NCBI GenBank assembly: GCA_905250075.1 | Contig: CAJNOP010000043.1 | Span: 368,772-432,771, forward strand | Length of the DNA stretch: 64,000 nt | Origin: Rotaria sp. Silwood1 | Taxonomy: Eukaryota > Rotifera > Eurotatoria > Philodinida > Philodinidae | Direction of reading: 5' to 3' | In this document: positions 1 through 9,765 of the stretch, in pieces | How the letters are laid out: each line of letters opens with the position of its first letter | Position numbering within the stretch: position 1 is the first letter of the stretch | The notes under the pieces: model-generated | What the model was told of the DNA's origin: nothing | Database searches by the model: none | The model's input: only the letters and a program-made list of their open reading frames with translations | Made by a program: the position numbers and the translations under genes

Positions 1-935
1 ATTATTTTATTTTGAAAGCATCTTTTATTTCTTTTTATTTTGTACTTTCAATTGTAATACAGGATCCTGACGAGTGTTTATATTTCAATAAATAGCGTGA
101 AAGATGTCAGCAAATTAACTCTGCATTTTTTTTATTTGTTACCTATACAAAGCACAGTAATTCATCATTTAATTACAGCAAGCCAATTGCTGAAAAACAA
201 AAAATGAGACTAGCAAACTCAACGAATCTTCTTCGTCAAGAGATAGATTGATCTGGTTTTTGATTGATTTACGTACATTCAAAACTTCTTACAGAGACGG
301 AACGTGATTTGAAAATTTCTTATTCCATTTTACTGAATATAAGTATAAAGATTTCAAAAATTTGGAACTGAATATATCAATACCTCAGTCCCACTTTCTC
401 GTGCCCGCCTGATAGCAACTGCCAATGCAACCGAGAGCGAATGTTCTAAAGATTCACTACAGTTTATAGTAAAGTTGTTTATTCATAATCTGCGAAATAC
501 TTCACATCAATGTCGTACCCTGAACTACGCCGATATAACATCGAGTCGATTGCATAACTAAAATTTCAATGTCTCAATTCTCAAGGAAAAAATTGCACTT
601 ACAAATCACATGATCATAAACCTGAACAAGAAGAAAAACGTGGTTAGAAAATTGCCTAGATGTCGATCGTTATCGATGCATTTTTCACCTGTTTACATGA
701 AAAGTGCCTGTTCGCGTGCGCTATCTAACACATAAATTACGTTTCCTCTGTACATCTCTTTGATATTTATAAAACATCGAAAAGTTTCAATTAATAGCAA
801 CTTCGACTAACTCAAGTCACACAATTTGATCATCAATTCTTCTATTGAACACTAGACGAGATAGACTTTCAGAAATAGACATTTTTTGGTGGAAAATTTT
901 ATCCAGACTTTCATCTTTACAAATAGAATGCAAGA
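1..935. other. Intergenic region upstream of the AceTr remnant
   Basis: No gene can be supported here. On the minus strand between about 625 and 385 there are short open stretches next to GT/AG-like signals, but they do not join into one reading frame and no family is recognisable. A TATA-like run (TTTATAAAA) lies near 767-775, about 160 bases before the first ATG of the permease remnant, and could have been its promoter. Confidence 0.4.
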
Positions 936-1611
936 ATGCAAAAAAAGAAAACCTATCCACCTAGAAGTACTCCTGTTGTTCAGAGCCCACCTGCACCTAT
1001 CAATACTCTTGGTAATTCTGGTCCACTAGATCTTGGTTCCTTTGCTCTGACCATCTTCATGCTTTCAGTTTTCAATGCTGGTTTGAACTTGATCGACAGT
1101 CGCATTGAAGCTGTAGTATTACCCGTTGCTTTATTCTATGATGGTGTTGGTCAATTTGCAGCTGATATGTGAGAATGTCGCATCAACAATGCATTTGATG
1201 CAACAGCATTCACCAGTTATGGTTGTTTTTGGATGTCCTTTGCTGCTTACGTGTACTTTATTGTTCTCCAGCTGGCAAATACTAGCAAACCATATCAAGC
1301 AACAGGACGTTTTTGTCCTTGCATGGCTCTTTTTTACTGTATATATGTGTGTTGCTTCTTTTCGTGTTTCACGACAACTATTCATTCTTTTTGCTGCTCT
1401 GATTGTGACATTCCTACTTCTCATTGTTGGAGCTCTTACTGGAAAAAAAGTAGTGACAAATGTTGTTGGTTGGTTCGGAACTGTGATAGTATTTGTTGCT
1501 TGGTATGGTTCGGCTGCTGTCATGATCAATACAATATTTGGTCATACGATATTGCCCCTTGGATTATACGAAGTTAAACCGAAGCCTACTGATCTAGTAT
1601 GGATAGGATAA
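936..1611 (+). pseudogene. Disrupted AceTr (GPR1/FUN34/SatP-type) acetate/succinate permease
   Basis: The family is a six-helix acetate/succinate-proton symporter of the plasma membrane, usual in bacteria, archaea and fungi and not a normal animal gene family. The frame starting at 936 shows the family's entry signature (GPLDLGSFALT, then FNAGL) and the next helix (VVLPVALFYDGVGQFAADM). It then meets TGA at 1170-1172 exactly where the family has Trp (MWE). The same frame continues past the stop with a family-like TSYGCFWMSFAAY segment. Around 1260-1310 homology moves to another frame (VFVLAWLFFTVYM, later FGHTILPLG) that ends at 1611. One nonsense change and one frameshift therefore break an otherwise near full-length gene of about 225 codons without introns. 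AATAAA lies at 1792-1797. Family assignment is firm; origin by horizontal transfer is inference. Confidence 0.82.
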
Positions 1612-2644
1612 GACGATCAGTGGTAGCAAGTTGTTCAGTGTATGTTTACAAATGGATTTTCAAATTTCTATTGTATTAAGCCATGATTAATCTTGAAAAT
1701 ATATATAGATTTTTTTTCTTCATCATATAAGCTTAACTTATGTCTGTACACGTGACTTTGACAAAAAGAAGAGCTGCCATGATAATTGACTAATAAATGT
1801 ATTCACCTAATTTGTATTAATTGCTCTTGCGATACAAACATAGCTTGCCTGTCACACTTAAGAGGAAAGAAAAAAAGCTATATCGTTACAGATATAGTCA
1901 CGCTCATATGGTTCTGTTTATGTTTTGACTTAAAACATTTATTCAATTCTTTTTTTATTTCAAAGTGCACGAAATCAGCAGTGAGTAAAAATCGAGATAT
2001 AATATTAAAATCAAGGTAACAAATACAATGGTATTTATGTTTGGAAACCATCATATAATTAATTGGGCTAAAGATTGTTTGAATATATAGTTTGTTATTT
2101 CCAATAGTGTCGCATAATTTTTTTCTTGTATTGAGTAGTATCTCTAAAACTGACCAATATCGAAACATCAAAAACGTGACATCGTACACCGAGAGAAATT
2201 GTTCTAGAAGTTTTTGAATTTTGATTAGTTTTTAGTTTTGTGATCTTTTCGACTGTTTGAAGACAGTTTTAAATTGATCCTTTGCAATTTTATCTGCGAC
2301 TGGAAAGAATAAGATCTAGAAGCAGTAATTAATTGAATTGTGCCTATGTGTATAGCTAAGTTTTTTTTCCGTGTCAATTCTTTTCAACGCAATTTATGTT
2401 CACTTAATTTTTTTCTTTACTATTTTTGATTTGGCATTTTCAAGAAACAAAACCATTGATTTTCATAAGATAGATATGGATATATATAACTTTATTTAAT
2501 TTTAATTTTAATTCATTCATACTGATGTATCTAACTATGTTAACAAGCAAACATTAACTCCATCAGAGAAAGTTAGATTCACACTTTATCATAAATAAAA
2601 TGTTTTCTTTTGTATTTAATATTCTAAATTTGTTTCATACGATG
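1612..2644. other. AT-rich intergenic sequence, nothing recognised
   Basis: Apart from a possible polyadenylation hexamer at 1792-1797, no coding pattern, RNA gene or clear repeat was seen. Short open frames on both strands lack coding composition and homologous motifs. Confidence 0.5.
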
Positions 2645-3240
2645 CTAAAGAAATGGTAGTTGATAAAGAAATAATTCTAAATTGTATTGAACGTGCAACA
2701 ACAATTGTTGAAACAAAACCAGTTAAATTACTAAAATCATTTCAATCCACATTTTCGTCAAACTTTCTTAAAAGTTAATCACCATTCAATAACAATTGAT
2801 AATAAAATCGATAAATATTCAATTGTTGATTTATCATTATCAGCTATTGTACTTGCTTTAATGCAAACAGAAAAATTATTATGTATATTAAATAGATCAT
2901 GAGATTCAAATATGCGTGAATGGTCAAGTAATGCAGAAAATCATGATAAAATTCAATTAGTTAAGTTAGATGAAGGTTTGTATAGGTATTGATACATCAC
3001 AAGGGTTAACACGTTCCATGAGCTTGTTGAATACTCAACCAGATATTGTTCGTCTTTAAGGTTCTATTCTTTCAATTTTCACCTATCAAAATCAATTATG
3101 CTTTATGCATCATTAAAAACAAAATCTTTTTATTTCGTTAAAGAAATTAATCTTCATTTTTTTTGTTTAGATCTTCTAAAGAAACAAGCTATGTCCTATG
3201 TATATTTAGATATGGAAAATCATCTTTATTGAACAGGTCC
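2645..3240 (+). pseudogene. Unidentified decayed coding sequence
   Basis: Several open blocks have the codon composition of the intact genes nearby, with many GAA, AAA, CAA and TTA codons. Examples are a block beginning KEMVVDKEIILN near 2650, one containing LSAIVLALMQTEKLL near 2845, and one reading KKQAMSYVYLDMENHLY near 3180-3229. They are separated by stops and frame changes. Two stops are TGA at 2900-2902 (after NRS) and 3230-3232 (before TGPLL). No family was recognised. The blocks may be exons of one dead gene; this rests on composition only. Confidence 0.35.
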
Positions 3241-3339
3241 ATTATTGGGGTGTAGCCAGAAAAATCTCGTTGGAGAAGGGGCTCAGCACCCTATTTTTCA
3301 TGAATTTGAATATAAGTGACTTGCATTCTCTCCGGACAA

Positions 3340-4069
3340 TATCATGAAAATAATAAAGAAGTTTGAATAGTTATTATAAGGCTGATGCAATTTTCGTCAG
3401 TCACTGTAGGTTTCGACGTATCTGTTCCATTCCACCTTTGTCTAACCATGTATAACATTGCGTTGTAATTATGCTTGTTGTTGATACATTGCATAATGGC
3501 TTGCCGCTGAAATATGACGCCCACTTTTAAAATGTTGATCAAAGCCTTTGAATTTATCAAAAGCTGTTTTTTTCAATGTTGAAATTCATTATTGACGGAT
3601 GTATTAGTTTTGAGGCTTTTTTTGATGATGTTGGTACACTGAAATAACAGCAATAATAATAGTAACTACAACATTTTTGGATTAAGTATTGTAGCCATGG
3701 TCATCCATGAAACCAATTCCCGATGAATGATTGATTTTCATGATTTCTTGGATAAGAAATAAGCTTTGATTGAGCCGGTGGATCTTGGCATGAATGTATA
3801 ATATCAAAAATGTCATCAGATATTCCATTAATCGTCTTTTCTTTAAGTTGTATGTCTTGATCGTTTTCAATCTTAACATTTTGAAACGATTTTATTTGAG
3901 TAGTTGCAGCAAGTTCATTATTAATGACAGATGTATATGAAACATATGATTGTAAAATAACGTTTTCATTATTGATACCATCATCAATGTTCAAACGTAT
4001 GAGCTCACTCCTCATCTGAGCAAATGAAAAAAAAAAAGAATCTAGAGTGTTTCTCTTATTATTTTGCAT
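3340..4069 (-). pseudogene. hAT-type/ZMYM1-like TTF zinc-finger protein remnant
   Basis: On the minus strand, a leader rich in polar residues opens near 4069 and ends at TGA 3703-3701. It closes with SFIGNWFHG, and the frame beyond the stop reads PWLQY. This matches the start of the TTF-type zinc finger in hAT transposases and ZMYM1-like host proteins, where a KWF..PWL.Y pattern precedes the cysteines. Further on (about 3575-3475) another frame reads KKTAFDKFKGFDQHFKSGRH, resembling the WKKA..KF..H..S..H segment of the same domain. A TGA at 3575-3573 falls where Trp is expected. Frames are broken and no catalytic domain follows. It lies beside the inverted-repeat element at 4120-5455, which may or may not be related. 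Confidence 0.5.
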
Positions 4070-4119
4070 GAATTAATGTTCTGTGATCAGTGAAAAAGTG
4101 TAATATTGTGATCGACTCA

Positions 4120-5455
4120 TTCTCAAAAGAGATACATTTTTTTGTATTTAAAAAGCTTTAAAAATAACAAAGCAATACATCTTGAGCGGTGTTGCTTAGT
4201 TCTAAGTTCAAAATATTTCGATGTGTAGCTATTTTATATTCAACACTATATAAATATTTTCGTAGCTATGTCAACTATTGTTTGCTAGCTATTCACTCTG
4301 CTCATGTCTTTATGGAATACCTATTTAATCTCCAGCACGATTGAAATCTTTTCAGCAATATTTCAAAAAAATCTTCATTGCCATTTAAAGACTGTTCAGC
4401 TATTTAAATATCTATAACTGTTTAATTACCTCCATAGCTATTTAAATCTCTCCATAGCTGTTTAAAGACTACTTAGCTATTTAAAGCCCGATACATGTTG
4501 AAAACTTCATTTTTATTTAAATAGGTGTCTTCTGTTTATTTAACGTTACTGATCCCTTTTCGAGCAGAGACTTCAGTGAAAAAAATCCAGAATTCAAATA
4601 TCTTGATGATTGAATATAATATGTAACCATCAGCAGCCCCGAAATTGACCATTCTCAAAACAGATACGTTTAATATAGCATTCTTCTATAAATATATTCA
4701 TTGCTAGCTGAATACCTCTCATCTATTTATTTACCTGCAATATATATTTTCAAGAGCAGCTATTTCAATAAATGTCATCTATTAATGAAACCTACTGATT
4801 GTTTTCTGGCAGGGGTTGTGGAATTGAGTGAAAATACTTATTATTATGCAGATAGCTAGTTCCTTTTTGGCAACATTTGATTTATTCATGTACATCATTT
4901 TATGAGTTATTCAAGGCTAGGATTATTAAAAAATTCTCATAGCAATTTGAAGTGTTTAATAACTGTTCATGAAGAAAGAAATTTGCCAATTTTAGATTAC
5001 TCAGCCATCCAACAGAAAAATATCCAAAATTCAATTACAAAAGAATCATCTATTTAAATAATGTAATAGTTGCGTACATTTGTTTAAACCCAGGTGATTC
5101 GATCCGACTGTCGGATTACGTCGGATTATATCGGATTATATCGGAAAAATTACCGGATTTTAACGGATCCGACGGGAACTCGTCGGAAGTTGTCGGCGTC
5201 CTAGCCACAGGATTCCGACAGGAGGTTCCGGATGTCGGAATAATCAGGATCCTGCGAAATCCCTGAAACTCCGACACTTTCCGACATCCAGAACCACTTG
5301 TCGGAATCCTGTGGTTAGGATTCCGACAAATTCCGGCGAATTTCTATCGGATTCGACAGGGTGAATTCGACCTGGGTAATGGCTATCAACATTTTAAATA
5401 GCTATGAAGCTTTAAATAGCTATGATGTTTAATTGAAAAGTATCTCTTTTGAGAA
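4120..5455. mobile_element. Inverted-repeat element with 16-base ends, filled with an AGCTATTTAAA motif
   Basis: TTCTCAAAAGAGATAC at 4120-4135 is the exact reverse complement of 5440-5455. A third copy with one mismatch lies inside at 4652-4667. Between the ends, variants of AGCTATTTAAA recur many times (clustered 4210-4500 and again near 5395-5425), like the subterminal motifs that transposases bind. No transposase frame lies inside and no convincing target duplication was found. A separate foldback element (5088-5377) is nested in it. Interpreted as a non-autonomous DNA transposon of unknown superfamily. Confidence 0.6.
5088..5377. mobile_element. Foldback element with ACCCAGGT ends and TCGGATT-rich arms
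   Basis: The ends are ACCCAGGT (5088-5095) and its complement ACCTGGGT (5370-5377). The arms contain many copies of TCGGATT/TCCGACA-type motifs in both orientations. An inner stretch around 5195-5219 (CCACAGGATTCCGACA) has a matching inverted partner near 5297-5325, so the whole unit can fold back. GC content is well above the surroundings. No target duplication was recognised. Confidence 0.65.
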
Positions 5456-5500
5456 GCTACGATCTCTACAAATGATTTTACTGCTAATTATTTTGTTCGA

Positions 5501-7275
5501 CATCACTAGTTGACGATCTTGACATCGTTCTTGCCAAAATCTTGTTTTTCTTGGCTATCAGGCAAGATTCTTTTTCTATTCCTTCTATACAAGATTCTTG
5601 TCGGAAAAAACTGATCTTGACATTCTGCAAGATACGTGTAGACTGAATCTTGGCTGGCGAGGCATGAAAAGCTTTGCCAGGCAAGATTCTTGTGTTCTTG
5701 TATTCTTATCCAATTCTTTTCTCTTGAAGTTCTTGGCTGGTTCTGTTTTCTTGACTCCCTACCCTGATTCTTTCTACTTATATTCCTTATATTTTTTTTT
5801 CTTAAATACTACGTGTTTATTAGCTTAAATAGTAAATAGTACAAGTAAATAATTTATATAAAAATAAAACAAAACAAATAGTAAAATATTTTATTTACAC
5901 TAAAAATGTTTATTTATTATTATAATTTGTTTTCTTCATATTTATCACTTGAAATCGAGAATGATTGACCCAGTACTAAGCTGTGGTTTTCCGTGGCACG
6001 ACATTTGCGCGCGCGACACTTACGCGCCGACACTTGCGCGCCGACACTTGCGCGCCGACACTTGCGCGCACGACATTTACGCGCATTAGAATGAATTTTT
6101 TTCTCCCCCTATTGTTTGATTAGTTAAACTCATCAATGTGAATAAAAAAGAGTGTTCTGTTTCCACATTATTGTATCAATTTGTATAAATAAAAAAATCG
6201 ATGAGATCATGAGATTAATTAATAAAGAGGAATACAATACAATTAAAATAAAAACAAGATGTAGGAGATGAAACATAAGCATAAATAAATTATTCGTTAA
6301 TATTTACATCTTGTCGATAACTTCTATAAAAAATGTCTATGATTCAATCAATGAAGGGTAAAGACCAACTTCTTCTCGACGGTTTTCGTTATCGTCGAGA
6401 TAGATTAGTTTGGTGTTGTATTAAACGAAATTGCAAAGGCCTTTTCTGAATAATTTCTGAATGTTTGATTTACTATTTACTAGTTGTAAATCTTATTTAA
6501 TTATGGCCTTTTCTTTACTTGTATAATTCTTGCTTTTCATAAATATTATTTCAATAAATAGTGGTTCAAAAATTTCCCAGAATAATTAAATTAACATCGA
6601 AAAAATTTTCGTGTTGCGCGCGTAAGTGCCGTGCGCGAAAATGTTGCTGCGCGCATTTGTCGTGCGCGCAAATGTCGGCGCGCAAGTGTCGGCGCGGAAA
6701 TGTCGCGCGCGCAAGTGTCAGTGAATCGTGGTTTTCATTAAGTTGTTTTTGGGAAACTAAAATTAGCTATAATACCACCAATTAATGTGTAATGGATCCA
6801 TTCTTACTATAAAATATTTTCACTTACCTGATGTTGACATAAAAATGAAATGTTGTGTTTGACTAGAATATCTGTTGTTCATTTAAGTGAATACAGTAGC
6901 TATTATTTATTGTTACTTAAAAATAAAAAATATTCTACGAATGTCGATGTATATATATGGATTGACAGATACACGTGCATAAGACATTACGTGATATGTC
7001 TTGAAAATCAAATTGGAATCTTGTTTCTTTCGTGTCAACCGAATCTTTTCTGAAATACAAGAAAATCAAAATACCTTGAGGTTCTTTTCAGATTCTGGTT
7101 TTTCTTGATAATTATTCAAGATTCTTTTATTTTGAACTTCAGGCAAGAATCTTTTTTCTTTTTGTGTCAAAAGAATCTTGCCTGACTTCCATGATTAAAC
7201 AGAATCTTGTCTGCTTGACAAGAAAAACAAGAATCTGGATAGAATAGATTCAAGAACATCGATTAGTAATGCAAC
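5501..7275. mobile_element. Element with imperfect long inverted arms made of AAGATTCTTG-like repeats
   Basis: The left arm (about 5501-5765) and right arm (about 7040-7275) both consist of degenerate repeats of an AAGATTCTTG motif, and are in inverted orientation to each other. For example AGGCAAGATTCTTTTT near 5560 mirrors AAAAGAATCTTGCCTG near 7171, and the outer ends share CAT(C/T)ACTA. The interior is AT-rich without a gene. A second element (5992-6727) has inserted into it. Exact ends are uncertain. Confidence 0.5.
5992..6727. mobile_element. Element with CpG-rich tandem-repeat inverted arms and 9-base target duplication
   Basis: The left arm (about 5992-6087) is a run of roughly 14-base units of the form GACACTTGCGCGCC. 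The right arm (about 6613-6727) carries the same units in reverse complement (GGCGCGCAAGTGTC). The element is bordered by GTGGTTTTC at 5983-5991 and again at 6728-6736, an apparent 9-base target-site duplication. Nine-base duplications and long inverted ends are typical of Mutator-like elements, but no transposase is present, so the superfamily is a guess. The arms are GC islands in otherwise AT-rich DNA and could form strong hairpins. Confidence 0.7.
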
Positions 7276-7359
7276 CTATTTTAACAATCATGATCGATAC
7301 AATAATCCAATACATAAAGAATATAGTTTTATTTGATTAAATATTCATTTCTATTATAT

Positions 7360-8200
7360 TTAGTTCACTTTGTTGTTCGAGTTCTTAAATAAAGGAGATG
7401 AAAATAATGAAGCAATTAAACGTTTTATAACATATAATCTTCAAAACCATTTTCGAGAATATCCTTGTCAAAAAATTGCTATTCTTATTAATATGAGTGA
7501 AGCAGGACTTCGACATTTGGTAAGTTGAATTAAAAATATTTTTTTTAATCAACTTATTATTTTTATATTCAGGATTATGATTTGGTTAAATTCATTATTG
7601 CTAGTGAACAAAACTTTTATTCAGTTTAATAGGTATATATAGAGCAATCTTTTAATGTTCATATTGTCATTTTGCTTTTTAGTCTATCTGCTTATGTATA
7701 AAATATCATTTCTTTTATCAGGTAATATTTTTATGTATTGATTTTATAGAAAAATTCCATTTTTCTTCAGCGGCTTGAAAGTTCATTGATACTTGGATAG
7801 CGACTGAATCTGAATAATTTGTTAAATTTGTCGATACTAAATCAATTACACAATATAGTTCACCTGATCAATTATCAACAGCAATGCATGGCACTGCAAA
7901 TGAGAGCTAATGATTCTTTCCGATTAATTTTCTTGTTTCTTATTAAAGACTGAAAATCATTTATCATTGTTCAATGTATGCTTTACTAAAAACAATGACG
8001 AAGGAGCTTTTTGGCATAAACGATAACAAATCTAGTTGTAATTATACTAATAATCAATTATTTGGTCATCTGATAGTAGTATTTTAATATGAATGATAAA
8101 TGGAAAAGATTAGAGAAATGAGATAATACTTCTAAAACATTTCATGCTACATCTACTTGTGCTCTTCTTCATGTAAAGCCATCAATTATTATTATCTATA
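7360..8200 (+). pseudogene. CRAL-TRIO (and possibly MSP) domain remnant, MOSPD2-like
   Basis: MOSPD2 is an ER membrane-contact protein with an N-terminal CRAL-TRIO lipid-binding domain and a later MSP domain. From about 7440 the frame reads IAILINMSEAGLRHL, then a GT-AG intron, then DYDLVKFIIAS, which follows the CRAL-TRIO core (MFDLSETG...MDFVRFII). After another acceptor at 7770 come A-stop-KFIDTWIATE and FVKFVDTKSITQYSSPDQL, matching the AA(F/W)KIVKTW...LLKF block. The stop is TGA (7776-7778) at an aromatic position, and a TAA follows SE where the family has Leu. Weaker similarity to an MSP domain (TSKTFHATS...VKPS) appears near 8130-8180. Multiple stops mean it cannot encode the full protein. 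Confidence 0.6.
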
Positions 8201-8433
8201 AATAGTTTTATTATTTGATTAAAGTTATGTTTTCTGTTCTTATAGAGCAGTGTGTTTTGAGTTAAGTATATACGCTGAATTGTTGACTTAATAATTTAAT
8301 TTTTTACCATTGTGACTATATTTTATTTTATTCAATCAATTAATTTTATTTTCTTTAATAAAAAAACTATTATCCAAGTCATAGAAAATGAAAATAAACT
8401 GGAAAAAGAAAAAAGAACAAATACGAGGTATAT

Positions 8434-9765
8434 TTATTTTCGACGTCGAGCTTGTTTTGGTTTGGAACTAATAAGAATTTGACTTGCTGCAAGCTCATCT
8501 GATGTTGCTTCAAATTTAAGTTTTTCTACACCCTCAAGATGAAGAATTAAATCACTAACTTGATCATTAAGTGTTTTGATTTCCTAAAAAAATAGGTATC
8601 AGATTAATGCAAATAAAAAACAAACGCTTCTAACCTTGTTCTGATTTGCCATTTTATCCGTAAGATCGTTTTGTTTTTGAATTAATTGTTGGTTGATGAT
8701 TTTTTCTTCGTTAAAATCATGTTTTAATTTATTTAACTCTTGTTGACTTTTATTCAAACGTTTTTCTAATTGTTTATTTGTTGCTCTTTCATTAACTAAA
8801 TTTTGTTGAATTTCATTTAGTTGTTTGTCTTGTTTTTCTTTCTCTTGTGTTAAACTATCAATAGTTATTGATAAATTCTTGTTTTCATTTCGTAATTCTT
8901 CAAGATTTTTATTAAAACGTTTTTCTAATTGTTTATTCATTGCTCTTTCATTAACTAAATTTTGTTGAATTTCATTTAGTTGTTTGTCTTGGTTTTCTTT
9001 CTCTTGTGTTAAACCATCAATAGTTGTTGATAAATATTTGTTTTCATTTCCTAAATCTTCAAGATTTTTATTAAAACGTTTTTCTAATTGTTTATTTGTT
9101 GCTCTTTCATTAACTAAATTTTGGTGAATTTCATTTAGTTGTTTGTCTTGTTTTTCTTTCTCTTGTGTTAAACCATCAATAGTTGTTGATAAACTTTTGT
9201 TTTCATTTCGTAAATCTTCAAGATTTTTAATCAAATCAATATTCATCAATTTTTCTTTTTCAACAATACGTTCAGATCCATTATCAGTTATTAATGGATC
9301 ATTATAATCAGTCTAAAATTATAATGATAATAAAAATAAGAAAGCAGAAGAAAAAATCTTACTATCATATTTGAGATAAAATCATCAAATGGATATTCAA
9401 CAAGCTGTGTACAATTGTTTTTTTGTATAAAATCATTATCATATTTATCAAGAGAAAGATTAAAAATTTTTTTTTCTTTCAAATTCATTCCATAAGCATG
9501 TTGCGTTGATATAAAATGACTAAAAAAGAGATTTTACTTTTTTTTTATAAATTTAATAATACAAAATTAATTTTTACCTAAATATATGATCTTCTTCAAT
9601 ATGATCACAAAAAAGTAGGTTACACGATAAACAGATACAAAGATTCTAAAGAAAAATGAGAATTAAATCAAAATAAATTTTGTTTTTTTTCTCTTTTACT
9701 TTTTCAGCATCACATTCTGAACATTTTTGTAAAACAGTAGCATCAATTGTAGTGATTGGAAACAT
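8434..9765 (-). CDS. BRAP-like UBP zinc-finger and coiled-coil protein lacking RING
   Basis: Five exons join in frame to 372 codons plus stop: 9765-9700, 9645-9578, 9519-9363, 9312-8635, 8583-8434. Residues about 15-75 form a UBP-type zinc finger (KCSECDAEKNLCICLSC, then FCDH, then a His-rich stretch ending TQHAYGMNL). The rest is coiled coil with a basic tail (KQARRRK). The order zinc finger, short linker, long coiled coil matches the C-terminal half of BRCA1-associated protein (BRAP/BRAP2), a RING ubiquitin ligase in Ras/MAPK signalling. Here the first exon starts just before the zinc finger, so the N-terminal BRAP2 and RING domains are absent; no upstream exon for them was seen. Ubiquitin binding without ligase activity is inference. 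The stop codon overlaps an AATAAA hexamer. It is the only gene in the first 13 kb that appears intact. Confidence 0.75.
8749..9225 (-). repeat. Three tandem 159-base repeats in the BRAP-like coding sequence
   Basis: Units at 9225-9067, 9066-8908 and 8907-8749 each encode 53 residues of coiled coil (NLE(D/E)L(R/G)NENK ... NKQLEKR(F/L)NK). They differ at only a few positions, and the frame is kept. This indicates recent in-frame tandem duplication that lengthens the coiled coil without disturbing the heptads. Confidence 0.9.

Noticed and set aside
385-625. Possible minus-strand exons with splice-like borders at the left edge
   Set aside because: The open pieces (for example one containing VALAVAIRRARESGT) do not join in one phase and match no family I know.
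1170-1172. Reassignment of TGA to Trp
   Set aside because: HEATR1, nesprin and the transporter use TGG for Trp and contain no in-frame TGA; the transporter itself ends in TGA.
1131-1529. Minus-strand open frame of 132 codons across the permease remnant
   Set aside because: It is antisense to a clear family match and has no features of its own.
6561-6785. Cys/Arg-rich open frame on the plus strand
   Set aside because: It is a translation of the CpG-rich tandem repeat arm, not a protein gene.
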